Origin: UBA1067 sp050874585
GTDB lineage: Bacteria; Verrucomicrobiota; Kiritimatiellia; RFP12; UBA1067
Length of the DNA: 10,074 nt
Assembly (NCBI GenBank): GCA_050874585.1
Contig: JBNMKZ010000075.1
Span: forward strand, 1 to 10,074
Direction: 5' to 3'
Under the pieces are notes generated by a model, which saw only the letters and a program-made list of their open reading frames with translations, made no database searches and was not told the origin of the DNA. Numbering within the stretch: position 1 is the first letter of the stretch; the number at the start of each line of letters is the position of its first letter. Of this stretch, positions 1 through 5,774 are shown one piece after another. The position numbers and the translations under genes were made by a program.

Positions 1-90
1 AAGGCCGTCTGGCCGTTTCTTGCGGGTTCGGCGGGCGGTCTTCTGACGGGCTGCTCGATTACCGGCAGCGGTCTTGGGCTGACGCTCTGA
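1..90 (+). CDS. 3' end of an unidentified hydrophobic protein (partial)
   Basis: The frame starting at base 1 is open for 29 codons and ends at TGA 88-90. The visible C-terminus is hydrophobic and Gly/Leu/Thr-rich (..WPFLAGSAGGLLTGCSITG..), which would suit a final membrane segment or a buried glycine-rich end. I do not recognise the family. A strong GC hairpin starts 7 nt after the stop, which supports this being a real gene end. The gene begins outside the window, so coding is plausible but not proven from 29 codons. Confidence 0.4.
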   Translation, partial: KAVWPFLAGSAGGLLTGCSITGSGLGLTL

Positions 91-96
91 CCGCAA

Positions 97-126
97 GCCC
101 CGTCCGGGGATTCCCCCGGGCGGGGC
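97..126 (+). terminator. GC-rich hairpin after the upstream gene, probable terminator
   Basis: Bases 97-109 pair with 114-126 (13 bp, one G-T wobble) around the tetraloop ATTC. The hairpin lies 7 nt after the stop at 90 and 18 nt before the next -35 box. It is followed by AAATTAAAG rather than a T run, so it may act as a weak or Rho-assisted terminator or an mRNA 3'-end stabiliser. Confidence 0.55.
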
Positions 127-143
127 AAATTAAAGTGTCGTGC

Positions 144-173
144 TTGCAAGGAGAGGTGCGATTTTGGTAAAAT
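144..173 (+). promoter_or_regulatory. sigma70-type promoter of the rplY-rplI operon
   Basis: TTGCAA (144-149) and TAAAAT (168-173) are separated by 18 nt. Downstream comes ATGCGCCGTTTT, which also follows the -10 box of the tRNA-Pro promoter in this window. The GC-rich stretch between -10 and the predicted start (about 180-181) resembles the discriminators of stable-RNA and ribosomal promoters under stringent control; that link is inference. The predicted leader is about 65 nt. Confidence 0.65.
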
Positions 174-244
174 ATGCGCCGTTTTGCCGCGGAGGGTAGC
201 GCGTGTGCGCGAGAGTAAGCGGAAGATTACCAGAAAAGGCAAGA

Positions 245-925
245 ATGGATCAGATTAAGATCAAGGCGGAGCCGCGTACCGAGCAGGGTACGGGGGCAGT
301 CCGTCGTTTGCGCCGTACGGGCATGATTCCCGGTTCGGTGATGAAGATGAAGAAGGGTGGCACGGAGCTCATCAAGCTCCCGGCGCACGACTTCATGATG
401 GCGATGCGTGGGCACACGAGCAAGCAGCTCCTGGTCACGCTGGATATGGACGGGCGTGAAGTTGCCGCGCTGATGCGCGAAGTTCAGAATGACGTCCTGG
501 CCGGCACCCCCATTCATGTGGACTTCAGCGAGGTTTCGCTTTCGGAGAAGGTCCGCGTGACGGTTCCTGTGTATCTCGTTGGCGAAGCGGTTGGCGTGAA
601 GCTCGGCGGCGGCGTTCTTGAGCAGCCCCTGCGCACGATTGACGTGGACTGCTTGCCGACGGACATTGCGGAGAAGTTCGAAGTTGACGTCACGGGCCTC
701 GGCCTTGACCAGACGCTCTTCGTCCGCGACCTCAACCTTGGTGAGAAGTATACGATTGTGACGCGTGGCGAACACGCTCTCGCGGTCGTGAAGGCCCCGG
801 ATGACGTGCCGGCCTCGGGTGCTGCTGCGGCGGCGACGGATGCGGCGAAGGCTCCGGAAGTCATCAAGAAGGGCAAGGAGGAGGAAGCCGGTGCGGCTGA
901 CGCCAAGAAGGAGGAGAAGAAGTAA
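245..925 (+). CDS. rplY: 50S ribosomal protein L25, long CTC form
   Basis: The product binds 5S rRNA in the central protuberance of the large subunit. The 226-residue protein has the two-domain CTC layout: an N-terminal L25 beta-barrel (about residues 1-90, with GTGAVRRLRRTGMIPGSV) and a C-terminal TL5-like domain (about 95-190, with IHVDFSEVSLSEKVRVTVPV and LEQPLRTIDVDCLPTDI). A low-complexity Ala/Lys/Glu tail follows. I chose ATG 245 because the protein then begins MDQIKIKAEPR, a normal L25 start. In-frame codons back to 203 would add an atypical basic extension. The Shine-Dalgarno is weak (AAAGGCAAG). The gene is first in the operon, and its stop TAA overlaps the rpsF ATG by one base (TAATG). 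In many bacteria pth lies between rplY and rpsF; it is absent here. Confidence 0.93.
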   Translation: MDQIKIKAEPRTEQGTGAVRRLRRTGMIPGSVMKMKKGGTELIKLPAHDFMMAMRGHTSKQLLVTLDMDGREVAALMREVQNDVLAGTPIHVDFSEVSLSEKVRVTVPVYLVGEAVGVKLGGGVLEQPLRTIDVDCLPTDIAEKFEVDVTGLGLDQTLFVRDLNLGEKYTIVTRGEHALAVVKAPDDVPASGAAAAATDAAKAPEVIKKGKEEEAGAADAKKEEKK

Positions 926-1326
926 TGAAGACTTACGATGCTCTCTACATTTTCGTTGGCATTTCCAAGGACGATGCGCTTGAGGCCAACCTTGAGAAGG
1001 CCCTGGCGGAAGTGACGCGCCTTGGCGGCAACGTGGTCGAGAAGGTTTCGCTCGGCAAGCGCGTGTTCTCGCGCCCGATGAAGAAGCGCGAAAGCGGCGT
1101 CTACGTGAAGGTCCGCTTCGAGCTCGATCCGGCGAAGGTCGATGAACTCGTGAACCGCTACCACCTCGTTGAGGAGGTCTTCCGCGTTCAGATTCTGGCC
1201 GTCGATGCCCGTCGTGAGACGAAGATCGCCCAGGAGCGCGCCGATCGCGCCGAGCGTCAGGCTAAGAAGGAAGCCGCGGCTGCGACGCAGGAGACTGCAG
1301 AGGTCGCCGAGCCGGTTGAGGCCTGA
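925..1326 (+). CDS. rpsF: 30S ribosomal protein S6
   Basis: S6 binds 16S rRNA as a pair with S18 in the platform of the small subunit. The 133-residue protein starts MKTYDALYIFVG and has the S6 ferredoxin-like core. Recognisable parts are the segment with LGGNVVEKVSLGKRVFSRPMKK and the later YVKVRFELDPAKVDELVNRYHLVEEVFRVQILAV. A charged tail rich in Lys/Ala/Glu follows residue 100, an extension common in S6 proteins. The start overlaps the rplY stop by one base, so the two are likely translationally coupled. The order rpsF-ssb-rpsR-rplI is the widely conserved bacterial arrangement and supports the call. Confidence 0.95.
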   Translation: MKTYDALYIFVGISKDDALEANLEKALAEVTRLGGNVVEKVSLGKRVFSRPMKKRESGVYVKVRFELDPAKVDELVNRYHLVEEVFRVQILAVDARRETKIAQERADRAERQAKKEAAAATQETAEVAEPVEA

Positions 1327-1349
1327 GCAAACGGAAAGTGAGGTGCCGG

Positions 1350-1784
1350 ATGGCGTCTTTCAACAGAGTCATTCTCATGGGAAATCTGACGCGTGATCCC
1401 GACGTTCGGGCCACGGGTTCGAACGGCATGAAGGTCGCTCGGCTCGGTGTGGCCATCAACGAGCGGCGCAAGGATCGCAACGGTCAGGTTCAGGACTTCC
1501 CCGTGTTTGTCGATGTCGACGCATGGGACAAGCTCGCTGAACTCTGCGGTCAGTATCTCTCAAAGGGTCGGTCCATCCTTGTGGAAGGCCGACTTCAGAT
1601 GGATAGCTGGGAAAAGGATGGCGTCAAGCACCAGAAGCTGAAGGTGAGGGCCTCGACGATTAAGTTCCTGCCGCAGGGGGATCGCCTGAATGGCGGACCC
1701 GCCCAGCAGCAACCCGCTCGCCCGGAAGTCGATTCCGGTGCCGCGTCGTCGCTTGAGTCCGATCCCGATGACATTCCGTTCTAA
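1350..1784 (+). CDS. ssb: single-stranded DNA-binding protein
   Basis: SSB coats single-stranded DNA during replication, repair and recombination as a tetramer. The 144-residue protein has a typical OB fold over residues 1-110: it starts MASFNRVILMGNLTRDPDVR and includes VDAWDKLAELCGQYLSKGRSILVEGRLQMDSW, written here in parts (VDVDAWDKLAELC; LSKGRSILVEGRLQ). A Gln/Pro-rich linker leads to the acidic tip DPDDIPF, the conserved site that recruits partner proteins. I chose ATG 1350 because MASFNRV matches the family start and AGTGAGG lies 6 nt upstream (1337-1343). An in-frame GTG at 1338 would add only four residues. The gene sits between rpsF and rpsR, its usual place. Confidence 0.95.
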   Translation: MASFNRVILMGNLTRDPDVRATGSNGMKVARLGVAINERRKDRNGQVQDFPVFVDVDAWDKLAELCGQYLSKGRSILVEGRLQMDSWEKDGVKHQKLKVRASTIKFLPQGDRLNGGPAQQQPARPEVDSGAASSLESDPDDIPF

Positions 1785-1816
1785 ATCTAAACAATTCTAA
1801 TTAAGGAAATTCAACA

Positions 1817-2047
1817 ATGGCTTTCAGAAAATCCAACAGCTCGGCTGGCGAGGAATTCGCCGCGAGGAAGCGTCCGCCGCTTGGCCCGACCGATCAGATC
1901 GACGTCAACGACATTGAGACGTTGAAGTACTACGTGACGGACTACGGCAAGATTCTGCCCGCTCGCATCACCGGGGTTACCTCGGCGCAGCAGCGTCAGA
2001 TCCGCCAGGGTGTCAAGCGCGCCCGCAACATGGGTCTCATGGCCTAA
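1817..2047 (+). CDS. rpsR: 30S ribosomal protein S18
   Basis: S18 partners S6 on the small-subunit platform. The 76-residue protein is normal in size and carries the family signature from DYGKILPARITGVTSAQQRQ through RQGVKRARNMGLM. It has no cysteines, so it is the zinc-free type. The ATG at 1817 is preceded by TAAGGAAATTCAACA, with AAGGA at suitable spacing. The 32-nt gap after ssb is AT-rich and shows no terminator. Confidence 0.96.
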   Translation: MAFRKSNSSAGEEFAARKRPPLGPTDQIDVNDIETLKYYVTDYGKILPARITGVTSAQQRQIRQGVKRARNMGLMA

Positions 2048-2064
2048 GCGGAAGGAGTTCAGAT

Positions 2065-2541
2065 ATGCATATCGAAGTGATGCTCATGGACAATGTGAAG
2101 AAGCTCGGCAAGTCCGGCGAGATCGTCAAGGTCGCCCCTGGCTATGCCCGCAACTTCCTCTTCCCTCAGGGTCTCGCGGCGACGGTTACCGAAGCGGCGA
2201 AGCGTCGTCTGAAGAAGCTTGAGGCCGAGCGTGCCGCCCGTGCTGCCGAAGAGAAGAAGGCTGCGCTTGAAGTCGCCAAGAAGTTGGCCGACCTCTCGCT
2301 CACCGTCTCGGCGCATACGACGGATGGCAAGAAGCTCTATGGCTCCGTCAGCGTGACCGACCTGCTCGCGGCAATTGAGGCCAATCGCGGCATCAAGCTT
2401 GAGCGTTCGCAGATCGACCTCGACGATTCGCTTCGCGAAGTCGGCGAGTACACGGCGAACATCGACCTCGGTCATGGCGTGATCGTCAAGTTCAAGGTGA
2501 CGATCCTCGACGAGGAAGCTCCGGCGGAAGCGGCCGAGTAA
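2065..2541 (+). CDS. rplI: 50S ribosomal protein L9
   Basis: L9 binds 23S rRNA near the L1 stalk and helps hold the reading frame. The 158-residue protein has the N-terminal domain (residues 1-52: MLMDNVKKLGKSGEIVKV and PGYARNFLFPQGLA). A long charged connecting helix follows (about 50-80, Lys/Glu/Ala-rich). The C-terminal domain then includes TDGKKLYGSVSVTDLLAAI and ends with a short acidic tail. GGAAGGAG (2050-2057) is a strong Shine-Dalgarno site 7 nt before ATG 2065. This is the last gene of the operon, and an intrinsic terminator begins about 20 nt after its stop. Confidence 0.96.
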   Translation: MHIEVMLMDNVKKLGKSGEIVKVAPGYARNFLFPQGLAATVTEAAKRRLKKLEAERAARAAEEKKAALEVAKKLADLSLTVSAHTTDGKKLYGSVSVTDLLAAIEANRGIKLERSQIDLDDSLREVGEYTANIDLGHGVIVKFKVTILDEEAPAEAAE

Positions 2542-2562
2542 TTTCGGAAGCATTCAGCGGAA

Positions 2563-2596
2563 AGCGTCTCTTCCCCTGCGGAAGGGACGCTTTTTT
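2563..2596 (+). terminator. intrinsic terminator of the rplY-rplI operon
   Basis: Bases 2563-2574 pair with 2580-2591 (12 bp with one T-G wobble) around a 5-nt loop. Six T residues follow (2591-2596). It begins 22 nt after the rplI stop. Confidence 0.92.
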
Positions 2597-2604
2597 GATA
2601 TACT
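2596..2604 (+). promoter_or_regulatory. extended -10 promoter overlapping the terminator
   Basis: TGA-TATACT (2596-2604) has the extended -10 form. I see no good -35 box about 17 nt upstream, because that position is inside the terminator stem. The predicted start site is near 2611, within 0-3 nt of the next start codon, so the transcript could be leaderless. Confidence 0.45.
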
Positions 2605-2613
2605 TTCCGTGTG

Positions 2614-3273
2614 ATGAAAAGGACTAAGGAAAGACGTCGTCCGCTTCCGCCTGAGGAGCGACCGGTTAAACTGCCGAAGACGGCTGAGGATCTCAAGGCG
2701 ATTGCCGTTCTGGATGCGCTGCGCGATTGCGCCGGGGAGTCCATGCCGGCTGAATTTCCGCTCGCCTGTGTCGTGAAGGTCGTGGCATCGGAGGATGTCC
2801 CCAAGGCGAATGAGGCCTATGCGATGGTGACGGTCGAGGGGGCGGACGGGGTTCGGTGGCGGATGTGCGTTCGGCGCAAGGTCGTTCGGGTGGGGCGCAT
2901 GGCGCTTTTCATTTCCAGTGACGCGGCACTTCCGCCCGAGGAGCGCTATCGCGATCCAGGGGTTTGTACGGTGAAGGAGAAGGTCTACAAGTTCGGCTTC
3001 GGGTTTACGGATCGCCGCCTGCTCCCGCATGTGAAACGGCACATTTTCAGGCTGAACCCGGGGGTCTTGTATCCGTTGCGCGGATTTGGTGAACTCAAGG
3101 GGAAGCGAGCGGGGTTTGTTTGCCCGGATCTTCTGAAGATTGGGTCGCAGGCGGAACTCAAGGTCCGTCAACAGACCCCCATACCGAAGAACTCCTTCAT
3201 TCCCCGCGCAGGGACGGCTCGAATGCTGGCGGCCTTGCGTCTTCGTCGGCGGGGGCAGATTTCGCCTTCGTAA
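2614..3273 (+). CDS. hypothetical protein, possible OB-fold-like core
   Basis: I do not recognise this 219-residue protein with certainty. It has very basic ends (MKRTKERRRPLPPEERP at the N-terminus, LRLRRRGQISPS at the C-terminus). The mixed alpha/beta core has no signal peptide or membrane segment. The stretch around VRVGRMALFISSDAALPPEERY faintly resembles the OB-fold part of DRB0094-type RNA ligases, where a GD..VYFEIDSFLP segment is common. The ligase catalytic lysine motif is absent, so that comparison is weak. Basic charge and a possible OB fold suggest nucleic-acid binding. The gene has its own promoter and terminator and is not part of either neighbouring operon. ATG 2614 is preceded directly by an in-frame GTG (2611). 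There is no Shine-Dalgarno, which fits a leaderless start. Confidence 0.7.
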   Translation: MKRTKERRRPLPPEERPVKLPKTAEDLKAIAVLDALRDCAGESMPAEFPLACVVKVVASEDVPKANEAYAMVTVEGADGVRWRMCVRRKVVRVGRMALFISSDAALPPEERYRDPGVCTVKEKVYKFGFGFTDRRLLPHVKRHIFRLNPGVLYPLRGFGELKGKRAGFVCPDLLKIGSQAELKVRQQTPIPKNSFIPRAGTARMLAALRLRRRGQISPS

Positions 3274-3326
3274 GGTCCGTGCGGTGACTTCGGAGGGTGA
3301 AAAGGGCCTAAAATCCCCATTTCCTC

Positions 3327-3357
3327 TTGGCAGAGGCATCTGCCAAAGTTTTCTTTT
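3327..3357 (+). terminator. intrinsic terminator of the hypothetical gene
   Basis: TTGGCAGA (3327-3334) pairs perfectly with TCTGCCAA (3339-3346) around the loop GGCA, followed by AGTTTTCTTTT (3347-3357). The T-rich side shows that it acts on the plus strand. It lies between this gene and the convergent tRNA gene. Read from the minus strand, the hairpin is not followed by a T run. Confidence 0.8.
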
Positions 3358-3369
3358 GGGGGATGAGAA

Positions 3370-3446
3370 TGGTCGGAGCGGAGGGATTTGAACCCTCGGC
3401 CTTTTGCTCCCGAAGCAAACGCGCTACCAGGCTGCGCTACGCTCCG
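3370..3446 (-). tRNA. tRNA-Pro, anticodon CGG, with encoded CCA
   Basis: Read on the minus strand, the acceptor arms are CGGAGCG (5') and CGCTCCG (3'), followed by discriminator A and an encoded CCA (3370-3372). The D arm contains AGCGCAGCCTGGTAGCGC. The anticodon stem TTTGC/GCAAA closes the 7-nt loop TTCGGGA, giving anticodon CGG (3410-3412), which reads CCG. The T arm contains GGTTCAAAT. The sequence closely follows the usual bacterial tRNA-Pro(CGG) pattern. Its promoter lies just upstream on the minus strand. I see no clear terminator on that strand. Confidence 0.97.
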
Positions 3447-3485
3447 ACACGGTATCTTCCGCCTAAGCAACGGAAAACGGCGCAT

Positions 3486-3514
3486 ATTATACTCTTTCCC
3501 ACTGACTGCGTCAA
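3486..3514 (-). promoter_or_regulatory. near-consensus sigma70-type promoter of tRNA-Pro
   Basis: On the minus strand, TTGACG (3514-3509) and TATAAT (3491-3486) are separated by exactly 17 nt. ATGCGCC then runs into the predicted start near 3479, leaving about 33 nt of 5' leader before the mature tRNA. The sequence AATATGCGCCGTTTT is identical to the corresponding part of the rplY promoter. Confidence 0.9.
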
Positions 3515-3560
3515 TGGGGAAAAGTTTCCGAAAATTGGGCGTGTGAAATCTCCTTATAGC

Positions 3561-3576
3561 CCCTACACTGGTAGGG
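3561..3576. promoter_or_regulatory. inverted repeat in the thiM -35 region, possible operator
   Basis: CCCTAC (3561-3566) and GTAGGG (3571-3576) form a perfect 6-bp inverted repeat with a 4-nt centre. It covers the place where the -35 box of the thiM promoter should be. It lies between the divergent tRNA-Pro and thiM promoters. A bound dimeric regulator here could control thiM; no regulator is identified. Confidence 0.35.
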
Positions 3577-3584
3577 ATTTGTTA

Positions 3585-3593
3585 TGCTATAAT
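3585..3593 (+). promoter_or_regulatory. extended -10 promoter of the thi operon
   Basis: TGC-TATAAT (3585-3593) is a perfect extended -10 element followed by ATGCGCG. The -35 position has no good match. The predicted start is near 3600, giving a leader of about 27 nt. That is far too short for a TPP riboswitch, so thiamin control by that route is not visible. Confidence 0.75.
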
Positions 3594-3626
3594 ATGCGCG
3601 TTTCGGAGCATTGAAAGCATAAAGAA

Positions 3627-4316
3627 ATGTCAGAGATGATTGCAGAGAAGTGTCCGCTGGTGATGTGCCTCACCAACACGGTGGCGGCGAACTTTACGGC
3701 GAACTGCCTTTTGGCGGTTGGGGCCAAGCCGGCGATGATTGAGGAGCCGGAGGAGGCGGCCGAACTTGCCCAGTATGCGCAGGCCGTCCTGGTGAATGTC
3801 GGCACGGTGACGGCGCATCAGGCGGAGGTGATGCGTGCCGCCATTGCGAGCTGCAATGCGCACGGCGTTCCGTGGGCCTTGGATCCCGTCGCGGCGGATA
3901 AGATAGGCTTTCGTCGGCAGCTTGTGCTGGAGTTCCTTACGCGGCGGCCGGCGCTGATTCGCGGCAATTTGGATGAAATCAACTTCCTGATGCGGGCGGT
4001 TCCGACCCTGAAGGGGACGGTGCCGATGCTGGCGACGGGGCACGTGGACGAGTTGTGGCCGGCGGGGGACGTGAAGGAGCCCATGCGCATCGACGGCGGC
4101 GTCGCCATGCTCCAGTCGGTAACGGCGACCGGGTGTGCCCAGGGGGCCATTTGCGCGGCCTATCTTGGTGCCGGGGCAAAGCCGAGCGAGGCGTTGATGC
4201 AGGCGAGCCGACTGATGAAGAGCGCAGGCGAATTCGCCTGGAAGACCGCGAAGAAGCCTGGTTCATTCCAGGCCGCGCTCCTGGATGCGCTCTACACGCT
4301 GACGCACAATGATTGA
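3627..4316 (+). CDS. thiM: hydroxyethylthiazole kinase, compact form
   Basis: ThiM phosphorylates 4-methyl-5-(2-hydroxyethyl)thiazole with ATP in thiazole salvage. The 229-residue cytosolic protein has the family landmarks in order. CLTNTVAANFTANCLLAVGAKPAMIEEP, seen at about residues 14-41, is the substrate-binding N-terminal part (key pieces LTNTVAANFTAN and GAKPAMIEEPEE). It is followed by NVGT, ALDPVAA, IRGNLDEI and the ATP/catalytic motif TATGCAQGA with Cys170. ThiM is usually about 260-270 residues. The catalytic Cys comes about 28 positions early, because the helix and strand after RGNxxEI (normally GGxxxGVDS...VVAVTG) are shortened. The start ATG 3627 has only a weak AAAGAA upstream. 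The last 8 bases overlap thiE. Confidence 0.9.
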   Translation: MSEMIAEKCPLVMCLTNTVAANFTANCLLAVGAKPAMIEEPEEAAELAQYAQAVLVNVGTVTAHQAEVMRAAIASCNAHGVPWALDPVAADKIGFRRQLVLEFLTRRPALIRGNLDEINFLMRAVPTLKGTVPMLATGHVDELWPAGDVKEPMRIDGGVAMLQSVTATGCAQGAICAAYLGAGAKPSEALMQASRLMKSAGEFAWKTAKKPGSFQAALLDALYTLTHND

Positions 4317-4947
4317 CTACCGCCTTTATCTTGTGACGGACGATCCCTCGCGCTATGCGGGCGACTGGATTGAGAATGTCGTCGCGGCCGTCCAGGGCGG
4401 GGTGACCTGCGTGCAGTATCGCGACACCGAGAGCGCACCCTCCGTCCAGTACGGGCGAATCCGTCGTCTGAAGGATGCGCTTCTGCGCTATGGCACGCCG
4501 GTTGTCGTCAACAACGATGCGCAACTCGCGGCGGCCGTCGGTGCCGAGGGCATCCATGTCGGCCAGCACGACCAGGCACCCGAGGAGGTGCGGCGGATTG
4601 TTGGTTCGGCCTGTGAAATCGGCTATTCGGTGACGGCGGTCGACCAGGTCCCGGATGCGGCGCGGCGGTTTGCCGCCGGGGTCGTGGACTGCCTTGGAAT
4701 CGGGCCGGTCTACGATGCGACGCGGACGAAGGCGGACGCGGCACACGAGATGGGGGTCGCAGGCCTTCGGGAGATTGTCGCGCTGTTGCCGAAGATTCCG
4801 AATGTTGCCATTGGGGGCGTGACACCCGAACGGGCGGCCCTGCTGATGGAGGCGGGGGCGAAGGGCCTTGCCGTCGTGAGTGCGTTTTCCCGGGCGGAGG
4901 ATCCGTTCGCCGTCGCCCGGCAGTTCAGAAAGGTGCTTGGGAAATGA
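4309..4947 (+). CDS. thiE: thiamin-phosphate synthase
   Basis: ThiE condenses HMP diphosphate with hydroxyethylthiazole phosphate to give thiamin phosphate. The 212-residue protein is a normal-length TIM barrel. It shows VQYRD after the first strands (family QLR-K position), VVVNND (family INDR position), GIHVGQHD, LGIGPVYDATRTK with downstream HEMG (diphosphate-binding loop), and NVAIGGVTPE near the end. Some positions differ from the commonest consensus (VQYRD, GQHD) but suit divergent ThiE proteins. The start ATG overlaps the end of thiM by 8 nt, and the stop overlaps the thiD ATG in an ATGA junction. The three genes are therefore translationally coupled. Confidence 0.93.
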   Translation: MIDYRLYLVTDDPSRYAGDWIENVVAAVQGGVTCVQYRDTESAPSVQYGRIRRLKDALLRYGTPVVVNNDAQLAAAVGAEGIHVGQHDQAPEEVRRIVGSACEIGYSVTAVDQVPDAARRFAAGVVDCLGIGPVYDATRTKADAAHEMGVAGLREIVALLPKIPNVAIGGVTPERAALLMEAGAKGLAVVSAFSRAEDPFAVARQFRKVLGK

Positions 4948-5774
4948 CAGTTGATCCCTGTTGTCTGACGATTGCCGGGTCGGATTCCGGCGGGAATGCG
5001 GGCGTGCAGGCCGACCTGCGGGCATTTCACGCCTACGGCTTGCACGGGTGCACCGTCTTCGCGGCACTGACGGCGCAGAATCCCTTTGGCGTTTCGGCCA
5101 TCCATTCGGTGCCGGCTGATTTTGTCGCCGCCCAGCTTGATGCGGTTCTCGGGACGTATGCGATTCGGGCGCTCAAGACGGGGATGCTTGCGGATTCGGC
5201 GGTCATTGAGGTCGTTGCGCACAAGTTGCGGTCGCATCCCGAAATCGCCAAGGTCATCGACCCGGTCATGGTGGCGACAAGCGGGGCCAAGCTGATTGCG
5301 GACGAGGCAGTCGCCGCGCTTGAGCGGGACCTGCTGCCGTTGGCGACGGTGATTACGCCCAACCTGCCGGAGGCGGAAGTCCTCTGCGGGAACGAACTTG
5401 CGCCGGATGCCCAGCGGACGGGGGATGCGGCACATGCGCGGGAGCTTGCGCGGCGGTTGAACGGCAAGTTCGGCTGTGCCGTCATCGTCAAGGGCGGGCA
5501 CGGCGCGGGGGCTTCGGCGGTGGATGTTCTGTTTGACGGGCGCGAGTTCCATGAGTATTCGCTGCCCTGGATTGCGAACCCGGTCTCGACGCATGGCACG
5601 GGATGCTCATTCGCTGCCGCGCTCGCGGCGGAACTGGCGCGTGGGCGGCCGCTCGTCGCGGCGGTCGACGGCGCGAAGCGATACGTCCACGCGGCAATTG
5701 CGAATGCGCGGTGGGTGGGCGAGAAGTGTGGTGTGCTCGGGTTTGTGCGGGGACTTTCGGAGGAGATGGCGTGA
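4944..5774 (+). CDS. thiD: hydroxymethylpyrimidine/phosphomethylpyrimidine kinase
   Basis: ThiD phosphorylates HMP to HMP-P and then to HMP-PP, the pyrimidine substrate of ThiE. The 276-residue protein has the full ribokinase-fold signature. It includes TIAGSDSGGNAGVQADLRAF near the N-terminus, YGLHGCTVFAALTAQNPFGV, LKTGML, IDPVMVATSGAKL, TPNLPEAEVLCG, VIVKGGHG and STHGTGCSFAAALAAELARG, where Cys221 lies in the anion-hole loop. It starts in an ATGA overlap with thiE. The motif GSDSGGNAG differs slightly from the common GSDSSGGAG. The set thiM-thiE-thiD without thiC or thiG nearby points to salvage of both thiamin halves. Confidence 0.95.
   Translation: MTVDPCCLTIAGSDSGGNAGVQADLRAFHAYGLHGCTVFAALTAQNPFGVSAIHSVPADFVAAQLDAVLGTYAIRALKTGMLADSAVIEVVAHKLRSHPEIAKVIDPVMVATSGAKLIADEAVAALERDLLPLATVITPNLPEAEVLCGNELAPDAQRTGDAAHARELARRLNGKFGCAVIVKGGHGAGASAVDVLFDGREFHEYSLPWIANPVSTHGTGCSFAAALAAELARGRPLVAAVDGAKRYVHAAIANARWVGEKCGVLGFVRGLSEEMA

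Noticed and set aside
203..244. Upstream start for rplY adding 14 residues
   Set aside because: The extension is unlike L25 N-termini, whereas MDQIKIKAEPR from 245 is a normal start.
3327..3614. Plus-strand open frame of 95 codons containing GAEGFEPS
   Set aside because: It is the complement of the tRNA-Pro gene and its promoter. The GAEGFEPS peptide is a well-known artefact of translating across tRNA genes.
3515..3626. TPP riboswitch before thiM
   Set aside because: The leader from the predicted start is only about 27 nt, and no thi-box sequence such as CTGAGA is present.
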